DNA of 36,893 nt from Chloroflexota bacterium (GTDB lineage Bacteria > Chloroflexota > Dehalococcoidia > DSTF01 > RBG-16-68-14), in contig JADFKB010000014.1 in NCBI GenBank assembly GCA_022565155.1, forward strand, positions 1 to 36,893, given 5' to 3'. The position numbers were made by a program, and so were the translations under genes. Positions 1-7,754 of this stretch are shown here, one piece after another. Each line of letters starts with the position of its first letter. Positions within the stretch are counted from its first letter, which is position 1. The notes under the pieces are model-generated. The model searched no databases. It was not told the DNA's origin and saw only the letters and a program-made list of their open reading frames with translations.

Positions 1-126
1 CTCGATATCGGCGCGGAGACGCCGGAGGAGATCGCCGTCAGCATCGTCGCGGAGATCATTTCGGTGCGGCGCGGCGGCAGCGGTGCCAAGCTATCCGCGT
101 TGCGGCGGGCGAAGATCGGGGAGTAG
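1..126 (+). CDS. XdhC/CoxI family protein, C-terminal end (partial)
   Basis: An open frame enters from the left edge and ends at TAG 124-126, giving 41 residues. The segment [20 protein letters not shown] followed by a basic tail matches the C-terminal end of the XdhC/CoxI family, where GAETPEEIA is a hallmark near the end of the Rossmann-like domain. Family members help insert the sulfurated molybdenum cofactor into xanthine dehydrogenase or CO-dehydrogenase-type hydroxylases in the cytoplasm. The N-terminal part lies outside the window, so neither the start nor partner genes can be seen. The identification rests on a short but characteristic stretch. Confidence 0.75.
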   Translation, partial: LDIGAETPEEIAVSIVAEIISVRRGGSGAKLSALRRAKIGE

Positions 127-138
127 AATTAGGGCCTG

Positions 139-306
139 ATGAGACTCCTTCCGTGGATGGCGATCCCGGTGGCATGTGCGGTAGTTGCACTGGTGACCTC
201 TGCGTGCGGAAACAGCGAGCAAGCGCCCGCCGCTACTCGGAGCCCTGGAGTGCCGCTGGCCACCCGCCCACGTCGATGGAACCATTACCGGCCCATTGGT
301 GTATGA
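139..306 (+). pseudogene. Truncated lipoprotein (signal peptide only)
   Basis: The frame from ATG 139 encodes 55 residues: a hydrophobic signal segment ending in a lipobox-like VTSAC (Cys23), then a short Ala/Pro/Thr-rich linker, then nonsense residues and TGA at 304-306. It looks like the front end of a surface lipoprotein that has lost its mature domain. It starts 12 bases after the XdhC stop, and TAGAAT at 124-129 could be a -10 element about 9 bases before the ATG. The intact propeller lipoprotein begins 34 bases downstream in another frame, so this may be the remains of a neighbouring duplicate. A genuine tiny lipopeptide cannot be excluded. Confidence 0.5.
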
Positions 307-340
307 TCGTTAGGCAGAAACACGTCTTGAGGAACATCCG

Positions 341-1648
341 ATGAACCTACGGGCAACCGCACTCCTGGGGGTGGCAACGCCGCTGGTTCTCATGTTCACT
401 TCCTGCTCTGATTCAGCCCTCAGCGGTGATGCCCCCATCGTTAAGCCTTACAGTGGTCCAATGGCGGCCTATGCTGTTGTGAAACTGGACTCAAGGCCGC
501 TCTCCGGATTGTACCTAAAGGCGGTCGATCCGCTCACGGGCGAGGCGATCGAGGGCCGCGAGCCGGTGGAGCTCGGCCACCACGGGACGTGGGCGCTCTC
601 GCCCGACGGCACGACGATGGCACTCGCCTGGTCGCCCACAGGTAACGACTGGGGGCCCGATCGGCTGTTCCTCCTGGACCTCAACCGCTGGGAGAAGACC
701 GATCTGGGCTTCGAGGCGCTCATCAGCCGGCTCTTCTGGAGTCCGGACGGCGAGCGGCTCCACCTGACCACCTGGCACCGCTGCTCTCAGCCGGAGTGCA
801 TTGACTCCAGCGGCGAGCTCGTCACAGTCGATCCCGCGACCGGCAATGTCCTGTCCGAGAGCTCGCTGCCGTTCAGTAGCTACGCTACTCGGCTGTCTCC
901 CGATGGCCACACCCTCTACTTGTTCGGCGCCGAGTGGGTCGACCCGCGGGTCAAGGAGGAAGGGCGAGTGCCACGTCTCGTCGCCTTCGATGTGCAACGC
1001 GGCCGGGTACGAGCCGAGCTAGAGCTTTCCGAGGTGCTGTGGGGCCAGCGGAAGGATACGGACGAGCACGGAGAGTACTTCGCGCAGTACCTGCCGGGGA
1101 CAGCCATGAGCCCGGACGGCCGGTATTACTACGTGGCTCACCCCGACGAGGACCGGATCACGGTGGTGGACCTGGCGTCGATGCAGGTAGAACGCTCCGA
1201 GGAGATCGGCCGCAAGGCCTCCCTCTTCGGTCGGTTGCTCTCGCTGTTCGCCAATACGGCGCATGCCAAAGGAGGCGCCACGTCATCGAAAAGGATCGCC
1301 GTCTCACCTGACGGGCGGCTGCTCTACATTATCGGGAGCGCTGAGCGACCGGTTCGCGAGACGGCGGATGCGGAGGAGCGGACTTGGGAGTCGATTGGCT
1401 ACGGGTTGAAGGTCATCGACACGGCATCCCTGGAAGTCGTAGCGGAAGATGTTCCGCCACGCGGCCCTCCTGGCTCTCCCCTAAGCTGGGCTGCCACGTA
1501 TCGGCAGGTTGCGCCGGACCCCGGCGGGCGCTACCTTTACGCCCTCCGAGGGGCGGAACTCTATATTATGGATCCTGCAACACTGGAGGTCATCGAGACT
1601 GCTGTCGCGCCTTTCTATGACTTTCTTGTCGGACCCGCACCCAGATAG
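341..1648 (+). CDS. Beta-propeller lipoprotein (YncE/TolB-like)
   Basis: A 435-residue protein with a hydrophobic signal and a lipobox-like FTSC (Cys22), so it is probably anchored on the outer face of the membrane. The mature part contains repeated propeller-blade signatures: LSPDGTTMAL, WSPDGERLHL, LSPDGHTLYL, MSPDGRYYYV and VSPDGRLLYI, each followed by a strand ending in a VVDLA/VIDTA-type motif. This is typical of YVTN/YncE and WD40-like bacterial propellers. Such proteins are usually binding or scaffold modules, and no catalytic residues are evident. The start is supported by TGAGGA at 328-333. A related but broken propeller fragment lies just downstream at 1879-2133. The substrate or partner is unknown. 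Confidence 0.8.
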   Translation: MNLRATALLGVATPLVLMFTSCSDSALSGDAPIVKPYSGPMAAYAVVKLDSRPLSGLYLKAVDPLTGEAIEGREPVELGHHGTWALSPDGTTMALAWSPTGNDWGPDRLFLLDLNRWEKTDLGFEALISRLFWSPDGERLHLTTWHRCSQPECIDSSGELVTVDPATGNVLSESSLPFSSYATRLSPDGHTLYLFGAEWVDPRVKEEGRVPRLVAFDVQRGRVRAELELSEVLWGQRKDTDEHGEYFAQYLPGTAMSPDGRYYYVAHPDEDRITVVDLASMQVERSEEIGRKASLFGRLLSLFANTAHAKGGATSSKRIAVSPDGRLLYIIGSAERPVRETADAEERTWESIGYGLKVIDTASLEVVAEDVPPRGPPGSPLSWAATYRQVAPDPGGRYLYALRGAELYIMDPATLEVIETAVAPFYDFLVGPAPR

Positions 1649-1878
1649 GACAGTGAGCTCCGGATCCCTGGATTAAGGGGCCATTATTCTCGATACTCAG
1701 GCATGCTACGGCGTGGCATGGATGGTGCGTCGAGAGCGATGGCCGGAACCCGATGACGTGTCCACAGGCGTCGTGGATATTCTGAAAGTATGCAGGACGT
1801 TTCTGAGTTTCTCTCGGTTCTTCGCCTAACCTCCCAAATGCGAGGCAGTCAGATCTCGGAGCAAGGTTCTCCAACAAC

Positions 1879-2133
1879 GTGTTCACGTGCATGAATAAGG
1901 GCTGCCATGCCCGTTCGTTGACCGCCTGGTTCAGGTCGTTGACGGGTGACCAGACGCTGCTACCGGGCTGGAAACCAGCCTATACTAGCTTCTCGCCTGA
2001 CGGCAGCGCGGTTGTGTTTGTTACCAGTTGGAACGGATCGTTTATCTGGGTCGGTGACGTGGGGACAGGCCAGGTCACACTGTTAGCAGAAGGAGACCAG
2101 CCGGCCTGGCAGCCGGCTACGGCGGGCCGCTGA
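1879..2133 (+). pseudogene. Decayed TolB/WD40-like propeller fragment
   Basis: The frame carries one to two propeller-blade signatures (FSPDGSAVVFV, then IWVGDVGTGQVTLL and DQPAWQP) close to its stop, which is how TolB-like propellers normally end. The residues before about position 25 look unlike any protein, and no signal peptide or ribosome-binding site precedes the ATG. The stretch 1649-1930 shows no coherent coding frame on either strand and reads as decayed sequence. I infer a C-terminal remnant of a second propeller lipoprotein paralogous to the gene at 341-1648. Its last 17 bases overlap the 3' end of the convergent gene at 2117-2701. Confidence 0.55.
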
Positions 2134-2701
2134 CGGTGACGCTGCCTTCCGAGAACGCGAGCTGGTAGTCGCGCTCCAACTCCAGGTCTATCGTCTCGTC
2201 TGCGATCGCGTCGTCGACGAAGCTCTGCACGAGATCGTTCAGCGGCCCCGGCAGGCCGCCCACCTCCAACTCATCAATGTCGACTTCGACCTGGTCGCCG
2301 GTCAGGATCAGCGTGCCGTGAACCAGCACATCGACATCGCCCGGCACGAACGGCACGTCGAGCTCCGCCGAGGCGGTGGCGCCGCCTTCCGTGAAGCAGA
2401 TACGCAGCGCCGTGATCGGGGAGTCGCGTTCGTCCAGCCACTGCTGGGCGCGGGAGCTGACCTCCGTTTCGTTGAAGGTGACCGTGGCGGCCTGGCCGCT
2501 GTCCAGTGTTGCTTGGAAGCCATCCCATGCCGTCTGGTAGGAAGCGGCGGCGGACTCGGAGAAGACGATCGGCCGGCCTTCCGCCTCGCAGGTGCCGGGG
2601 TCGCCGGCGACCGCGATGATGAAGAACCCGACGGCGGCGAGCGGCGCGCCGATGACGATGATTCCCAGCAGCGGGGCGAGCAGTCGAATCGGTTGCAACA
2701 T
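2117..2701 (-). CDS. Membrane-anchored protein, LmeA/DUF2993-like (tentative)
   Basis: A 194-residue protein with one N-terminal membrane segment (about residues 7-32) and an extracytoplasmic domain. After a stretch resembling FNETEVSSRAQQWL it alternates beta-strand segments (ICFTEGGATASAELD, VLVHGTLILTGDQVEVDI) and ends with an LAFSEGSVTVSG-like strand. The pattern resembles the lipid-binding LmeA/YpmS-type proteins (DUF2993/DUF2140), which place a phospholipid- or mannan-related domain outside the membrane. That similarity is by eye and weak. It is the last gene of the minus-strand run from etfB, about 90 bases after the frameshifted gene, and converges with the propeller remnant. Confidence 0.6.
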   Translation of the reverse strand: MLQPIRLLAPLLGIIVIGAPLAAVGFFIIAVAGDPGTCEAEGRPIVFSESAAASYQTAWDGFQATLDSGQAATVTFNETEVSSRAQQWLDERDSPITALRICFTEGGATASAELDVPFVPGDVDVLVHGTLILTGDQVEVDIDELEVGGLPGPLNDLVQSFVDDAIADETIDLELERDYQLAFSEGSVTVSGPP

Positions 2702-2792
2702 CGCTTACTCTGAATGCGGCCCGTGCGCCGGCGAGACGATGACCGTTCTAGCATGCGGACAACCGCCCGCGTGCCGTGCGATGGTGGCCTGG

Positions 2793-3541
2793 CTACTCGT
2801 CCTCGTCGTCTTCCTCGTGGTCGTGGCTGGAGACCGTCGGCAGCGTCACTCCCAGGCGTTCCCGGCCGCGCTGGCGGCCGCGCTTCGGCAGGGCGTCGAT
2901 CAGGCCGCGCAGATGCCGCAGCGCCTCCTTGGCGTCCTGGTTCGCCATGTCGACGGCGATGAGCGCGACCCCGGACTCGCGCAGCGATAGCAGGTCGTCC
3001 TGCGTGCTGTCGGATGCTACGGACAACATGATCGTCTTGCGCGCCAGTCCGCTTACACGCTGAATCTCCATCTGGCGGGAGATGGTGAGCGGTGCGGAGT
3101 CGCGTCGAGGAAGAGCGCGTCCACCGGTAGCGCCTCCATGGTGCGAAGCTGAATGTCCGTCAGGTCGTCGCGCACGTGCAGGAGGAACGTCGAATCCTCG
3201 TTCTGCAGCAACCGCGCCGGCGCGTCCGGAGAGAGTGCCAGGAAGTCGAGTCCCGCGCCGTGCAGCGCCGATAGGTCGGCATCGCCAGCCACCAGCAGCC
3301 CGCACGGGCGACCGTCGGCCGCGGCGATCGCCTCCGTTATCTCTTTCTCGTTCGGGCGGCCCGTGAGAAAGAGCGCGTCCGCGCCCGCTGCGACAGCATC
3401 GCTAGCGGCCTGCGGCCAGCGCTTCGCCGCCAGCGCAACGAGGACCATCGATGCAGGTAGCTTCTCTCGTGCGGAGCCAAAGCCGAGCGGCGCCGGCTCG
3501 CCCTTGGTGGCCCGCTTAATCAGATCGGCTAGCTTGGCCAT
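2793..3541 (-). pseudogene. Conserved hypothetical gene downstream of etfA, broken by a frameshift
   Basis: The N-terminal frame (start 3541, MAKLADLIKRATKGEPAPLG) is sensible up to DALFLDA near 3101-3106 and then runs into nonsense and a stop at 3053. A second frame picks up with APLTISRQMEIQRVSGLARK and continues to the stop at 2793. Restoring one base near 3100-3106 gives one 249-residue protein, since 749 bases plus one divide exactly by three. The joined protein has alternating Ala-rich helices and short strands (ADALFLTG, CGLLVAG, VALIAVD), suggesting an alpha/beta barrel-like fold, and a very acidic C-terminus (HDHEEDDEDE). I do not recognise a function. It starts 29 bases after etfA, so it probably belongs to the same transcript. 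The shift could be a sequencing error or a real mutation. Confidence 0.7.
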
Positions 3542-3570
3542 GACGTCCTGTCGACCTCGCTCGTGAGCGT

Positions 3571-4551
3571 CTAGCTGCCGCGCTCTTGCTTGACCGCCTC
3601 GATCAGCGGCTTCATTACTTTTGAGAAGTCCTCGGCGATGCCGAATCGGGAGGCTTTGAAGATGTTCGCGTCCGGGTCTTTGTTGATCGCGACGATATTC
3701 TTTGAGCCGGAGCAGCCTGCCATGTGCTGGCTGGCGCCGGAGATGGCGACGGCGATGTAGAGCGTCGGGCTGACGACCTTGCCCGTCAGGCCGACCTGCT
3801 CCGAGACCGGCCGCCAGTCCAGGTCACAAACCGCGCGGCTGGCGCCGACGGCTGCGCCCAGCGCGCCGGCCAGCTCCTCGATAACATCAAAGTGCTCCGG
3901 GCCGCCCAGCCCGCGTCCGCCGGAGACGACGATGTCCGCGTCCTCCAGCCGGACGCCCTCCGCGGCCGCGCCCTTCCGATCTGTCACCTTCACACGGATA
4001 GCGCTGTCATCGATCTGGATGTCGACGTTCGTCGTCTGGCCCTGGCGCGAGGCATCTGCTTCGGCAGGATCCTGCGACTTCGCGCGCACAGTCACGATCT
4101 GGGGATCGGACTGGACCACGTGGACGGCTCGCGCGTTGCCGCCGTAGCAGGGGCGCGTGCCATGGAGCCGGCCGCCTTCCATGGCGAGCTCGACCGTGTC
4201 CATGATCACGCCGGTGCCCAGCCGGAACGCGAGGCGCGGCGCCAGGTCGCGACCGATGTTCGTCTGGCCAAAGAGGATCACGGGCGCTGCCGCTTGCTCT
4301 GTCAGCTTGAGGATCGCCTGCATGTAGGCGTCGGTGTTGTACTCGGCGAGCGCGGGGTTATCGGCGACGAGCGCTTCGTCGGCGCCGAGCGCGATCGCGT
4401 CGCCGGCGTTCGAGCCGGCGTCCGGGCCGATCAGCGCGCAGGCGACCGTGCCGCCGTCGCTGAGGCGCTTCGCCGCGCCGAGCATCTCGGCGGTGATCGG
4501 CGCGAGCGCCCCGTCCGCTACTTCACCGACGACTAGAATCGCATGTGCCAT
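3571..4551 (-). CDS. etfA: Electron transfer flavoprotein, alpha subunit
   Basis: A 326-residue EtfA/FixB protein of usual length. The C-terminal FAD-binding domain carries GGRGLGG (211-217), the Ser-Arg pair at 238-239, TGKVVSP (256-262), SGASQH (271-276) and [11 protein letters not shown] (288-298), all characteristic FAD contacts. The N-terminal domain forms the shared ETF fold with EtfB. The heterodimer is a soluble cytoplasmic carrier that takes electrons from acyl-CoA or other flavin dehydrogenases and passes them to a quinone reductase or a bifurcating partner. It follows etfB by 65 bases in the same direction, so the pair is very likely co-transcribed. No dehydrogenase or ETF-quinone oxidoreductase gene is visible nearby. 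Confidence 0.95.
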   Translation of the reverse strand: MAHAILVVGEVADGALAPITAEMLGAAKRLSDGGTVACALIGPDAGSNAGDAIALGADEALVADNPALAEYNTDAYMQAILKLTEQAAAPVILFGQTNIGRDLAPRLAFRLGTGVIMDTVELAMEGGRLHGTRPCYGGNARAVHVVQSDPQIVTVRAKSQDPAEADASRQGQTTNVDIQIDDSAIRVKVTDRKGAAAEGVRLEDADIVVSGGRGLGGPEHFDVIEELAGALGAAVGASRAVCDLDWRPVSEQVGLTGKVVSPTLYIAVAISGASQHMAGCSGSKNIVAINKDPDANIFKASRFGIAEDFSKVMKPLIEAVKQERGS

Positions 4552-4616
4552 GCTGTTGTCTCCTCGCTCGATATCGAGGGATCGCCTCGATGTAGATGCG
4601 TTGTTTGCGATGCTGG

Positions 4617-5420
4617 CTAGATCAGCTTCGCCTCAGCCAGCTTCTTCGCCAGGTTCTGCGCCATCTCTTCCGGCGTGTCGCCTTCCATCATCTCGCACTG
4701 CGCGTCGGACTGCGGTACGTAGAGGCGTTCCAGCGTCAGCTTGCGGCCGTCCGGGCCAAGCTGCGCCTCGTTTAGGCCCAGGTCCGCCGCCGACCAGATC
4801 GTCACCTGCTTCTTGGCCGCCTGCATGATCTGCTGCAGCTTGGGGTAGCGCGGCTCGCCCAGCTCGTTGCTGACCGTGGCGACGGCTGGCAGGGGCGCTT
4901 CCACCGTCTCGAAGCCGTCCATCAGCACCCGCTCGACCGAGAGCGTGCCGTCGTTCACCTGCACGTCCTTGCCGATCGTCAGCGCCGGCCAATCGAGCAG
5001 CTCGGCGATGCCGGAGCCGCTGACGCCCATGTCCCAATCGACGGCCTGGCGGCCGCAGATGACGAGATCGACGTCCTCCAGCTTCTTGACTGCTGTCGAG
5101 AGGACGAGCGCGACTTGGTACCAGTCCAGGTCTTCGAAGAGCGGGTCGGTGAGCAGGAGGCCCTCGTCGGCGCCCATCGCCAGGCTGTGCTTGATCACAT
5201 CGCGCGCCGCTTCCGGCCCCATGCTCATGATCGTGATCTTGGCGTCGGGCGTCTTGTCCTTCAGGCGCATCGCGGCCTCGACGCCGATCGTGTCGAACTG
5301 GCTGGGCACCGCGGCGACGCCGGCAGGGGGCGTCACCCGCTTCGCCGCCTCGTCCACCTTGAAGCTGGACGGCGGGATGTCCCAGTCCGGCACCTGCTTC
5401 ACGCATACGATGATATGCAC
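4617..5420 (-). CDS. etfB: Electron transfer flavoprotein, beta subunit
   Basis: A 267-residue EtfB/FixA protein. It shows the start HIIVCVKQVPD, the nucleotide-binding segment CGRQAVDWDMGVSG, and the ETF-beta signature region around NELGEPRYPKLQQIMQAAKK. I place the start at GTG 5420-5418 because AAGGAG lies 8 bases upstream and because the protein then begins exactly like other EtfB proteins. An ATG farther upstream at 5504 would add a basic extension with no family counterpart. EtfB binds AMP structurally and completes the FAD site with EtfA. It is the first gene of a minus-strand operon continuing to 2117. Confidence 0.95.
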   Translation of the reverse strand: MHIIVCVKQVPDWDIPPSSFKVDEAAKRVTPPAGVAAVPSQFDTIGVEAAMRLKDKTPDAKITIMSMGPEAARDVIKHSLAMGADEGLLLTDPLFEDLDWYQVALVLSTAVKKLEDVDLVICGRQAVDWDMGVSGSGIAELLDWPALTIGKDVQVNDGTLSVERVLMDGFETVEAPLPAVATVSNELGEPRYPKLQQIMQAAKKQVTIWSAADLGLNEAQLGPDGRKLTLERLYVPQSDAQCEMMEGDTPEEMAQNLAKKLAEAKLI

Positions 5421-5490
5421 GAGATGTCTCCTTCTGTGCCGTGTGGCAGCTGTATGTTGGGGGACGGCTCCCAATTCTGCAACCGGTGTC

Positions 5491-5778
5491 TTACACGCCT
5501 TCAACCAAGATTACATTAGTGGAGGCTGCCCTGTGCAGAATTTCCTTTGCTTTGGAGTATGGTGGGGAGTCGTACCACTGCCGAGCTTGCTCCATGCTTT
5601 CAAATTCCACCATTACCACCGTCTTGGGTTCCCAGTCTCCCTCCAATACCTCTACCATGCCGCCATGAAGTAATGTCTTCGACTGGAAGGGTGCCAGGGA
5701 CTCGTTAGCAAGTTTGGCATAGTCATCCGCCAACGCCGGGTCGGTGACTTCTACATCAAAGATTATATAGGCTGCCAT
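5491..5778 (-). CDS. DUF1330 family protein
   Basis: A 95-residue protein with the DUF1330 (dimeric alpha-beta barrel, ferredoxin-like) pattern: AAYIIFDVEVTDPA at the start, GMVEVLEGDWEPKTVVMVEF in the middle and the family motif ARQWYDSPPYSKAKEILHRA near the end. These small cytoplasmic proteins are found next to varied metabolic genes, and their substrate is unknown. The start at 5778 fits the family N-terminus exactly and has AAGG shortly upstream. The frame stays open far upstream, but that extension is low-complexity and not conserved. It ends about 70 bases before etfB begins, in the same direction. Confidence 0.85.
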   Translation of the reverse strand: MAAYIIFDVEVTDPALADDYAKLANESLAPFQSKTLLHGGMVEVLEGDWEPKTVVMVEFESMEQARQWYDSPPYSKAKEILHRAASTNVILVEGV

Positions 5779-6004
5779 AATCCTTCCCCTCCGTCTGCTT
5801 CTGGTCTCTCCTCCCATGATAGATGGTGGATTCATGTCGGATAATCCACGTCGGTCAGATGAGATCAAGTGCGTCCAGGCTTGATTGTGAAGCCGGTCGC
5901 GAACCCAGCCAACAGTATCGAATGCCACGCGCTGTGTCCAGCGAAGGAACCAGCCGATGAATAGTGGTAGAATGGATGACCGTGAGGCGGAGAGCGACCC
6001 CGCG

Positions 6005-6616
6005 ATGAGCGACGAACCGCCAACCGCGCGGCTCGGCGACGCCGGACAGGCGTCGCCCGTTGACGCCGCCAATGCCGCGCCGGAGCCGCTCGTCGCCACG
6101 ATCAACGCACAAACGCTGCTGCGTCTGCTGCTGGTCCTGCTTACGATCTGGACAGCGTTCTCCGGACTGGCGCTGGTCTTCTTCCAGTCGGCTGCTGACG
6201 CGACGATCGGCGGCGGCCTGGACGGCGGAGATGGCGAGGCGGCGCAGCGGCTGTTAGGCATCCATTTGCTGGTGCTCGCGCCGATCTATGGCCTGCTGGT
6301 CTGGCGGCCGGCACAGTATTCTGCGCTGCGCTGGGTGCCTTACGCGGCGCAGGTCGGCGTCGTGGTGGTAACGGCGTTCGATATCATCACGCTCGACCGC
6401 GACTTTTTGGACGGCGCGCTGCCGCTAATCGTCGCGACAACGTTCCTCGTGCTGTTTCTCTACGTCTGGTATGCCGGTAGAACGCCGCTACCGCCGGATG
6501 AGGAAGAAGAGGGGTCCGCTTCTGTGGAGACTCTCGGCGCGCTTGAAACGCCCGCCGCCGGCTCAACTGAAGGAGACGGCGGCGAAGGCCAGACTAACGA
6601 ACCCGGCGGCCACTAA
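6005..6616 (+). CDS. Four-helix integral membrane protein, function unknown
   Basis: The frame is open from ATG 5957; I favour ATG 6005 (MSDEPP), giving 203 residues. After an Ala/Pro-rich cytoplasmic stretch there are four predicted membrane segments: LLRLLLVLLTIWTAFSGLAL, LLGIHLLVLAPIYGLLV, WVPYAAQVGVVVVTAF and LPLIVATTFLVLFLYVWY. The C-terminus is acidic and Gly/Glu-rich. I recognise no catalytic motif or named family. Its last 4 bases overlap the end of the convergent glycerate kinase gene. The start choice is uncertain because no strong ribosome-binding site precedes either ATG. Confidence 0.65.
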   Translation: MSDEPPTARLGDAGQASPVDAANAAPEPLVATINAQTLLRLLLVLLTIWTAFSGLALVFFQSAADATIGGGLDGGDGEAAQRLLGIHLLVLAPIYGLLVWRPAQYSALRWVPYAAQVGVVVVTAFDIITLDRDFLDGALPLIVATTFLVLFLYVWYAGRTPLPPDEEEEGSASVETLGALETPAAGSTEGDGGEGQTNEPGGH

Positions 6617-7731
6617 CGCGTACGCCACCATTCGCCCGCAGCCTCGGCGGCATCAGCTAACAACTCCGCGGCGCGCGCCATCGCTTCGTCCGCCTGCGCC
6701 GGGTCTGGTGCCAAGGCGAAGACGTGGTCGAACGGCCGCGCGGCTTCGTCGCCGCTGACGCTGCCCGCGATCGCGACGACGCACTTTCCGGCCGTTCGTG
6801 CCACGCGCGCCATGCCGGCTGTTACCTTGCCATAGGCGCTCTGGCTGTCCAGCCGCCCTTCGCCGGTGATCACCAGATCGGCGCGCTGCAGCCGCTCGGC
6901 GAGGCCGGCGGCATCGGCCACCACCTCGAAGCCCGGCCGTATCTTCGCGCCGCAGAAGGCGATCAGGCCGCCCGCCAGCCCGCCCGCCGCGCCCGCGCCC
7001 GGAATGCCGGCGAGATCGATGCCCAGATCGCGTTGTACGACGTCAGCGTAGTGCGCCAACGCCACGTCTAGCTCGGCAGCCACGGCCGCACTCGCGCCCT
7101 TCTGCGGCCCGTAGACCAGCGATGCGCCCTGCGGGCCGCAGAGCGGGTTGGTCACGTCCGCCGCTACGATCACCTCCGCCTCTCGTACGCGCGGATCGAG
7201 GCTAGCGATGTCAATGCTGGCCAGCTCCGCGAGCGCAGCGCCGCCAGGAGGCAGCTCATCGCCTGCGGCGTCCAGCAGGCGCGCGCCCAAAGCCTGGGCC
7301 ATCCCCGCGCCGCCGTCGTTCGTCGCGCTGCCGCCAACGCCGACCAGCAGCCGGCGATAGCCTGCGTCCAGCGCCGCGCGTAGGAGCTCGCCGGTGCCAG
7401 CCGTTGTTGCGCGGCGCGGGTCCCGTTCGTCCGGCGCCAGAAGCGTCAGCCCCGAAGCCGCCGATATCTCGATGAACGCGGTATCGCCGGACGCGCCCCA
7501 GCGGGCGCTCAGCGGCCGGCCAAGCGGATCGTGCGTGTCCGCATGGAGGTACGTCCCATCTGTCGCCTCTACCAGCGCCTCGACGGTACCGGGGCCGCCA
7601 TCGGCCATCGGTAGCAGCTCGATTTCGGCGTCGGGCAGGGCGCGTTGGATACCGCGCGCGATCGCTTCGGCCGCTTCGCGCGCGGTCAGGCTGCCCTTGA
7701 ACTCTTGCGGTGCGACGAGGATCGACGGCAC
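6613..7731 (-). CDS. Glycerate kinase (GlxK/GarK type)
   Basis: A 372-residue protein, the usual length for the bacterial type-I glycerate kinase family. Landmarks are the start ILVAPQEFKGSLTAREAAEAI, the substrate-loop motif LPMADGGPGTVEAL, VGGSATNDGGAGMAQALGA, and ITGEGRLDSQSAYGKV toward the end. The enzyme phosphorylates D-glycerate with ATP, normally to 2-phosphoglycerate, feeding glyoxylate- or serine-derived carbon into glycolysis in the cytoplasm. It starts 23 bases after the stop of murJ in the same direction, so the two are probably co-transcribed, although the functions are unrelated. The product position (2- or 3-phosphoglycerate) cannot be read from sequence. Confidence 0.92.
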   Translation of the reverse strand: MPSILVAPQEFKGSLTAREAAEAIARGIQRALPDAEIELLPMADGGPGTVEALVEATDGTYLHADTHDPLGRPLSARWGASGDTAFIEISAASGLTLLAPDERDPRRATTAGTGELLRAALDAGYRRLLVGVGGSATNDGGAGMAQALGARLLDAAGDELPPGGAALAELASIDIASLDPRVREAEVIVAADVTNPLCGPQGASLVYGPQKGASAAVAAELDVALAHYADVVQRDLGIDLAGIPGAGAAGGLAGGLIAFCGAKIRPGFEVVADAAGLAERLQRADLVITGEGRLDSQSAYGKVTAGMARVARTAGKCVVAIAGSVSGDEAARPFDHVFALAPDPAQADEAMARAAELLADAAEAAGEWWRTR

Positions 7732-7754
7732 GACTGGCTCGCGGTCCGCGCCCG

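Noticed and set aside
1590-1892. A minus-strand 100-codon frame across the debris region
   Set aside because: It overlaps the end of the propeller gene, has no recognisable domain, and the area is better explained as decayed sequence.
5418-5504. ATG 5504 as the etfB start
   Set aside because: It adds a 28-residue basic extension not found in EtfB, while GTG 5420 has AAGGAG at proper distance and gives the family N-terminus.
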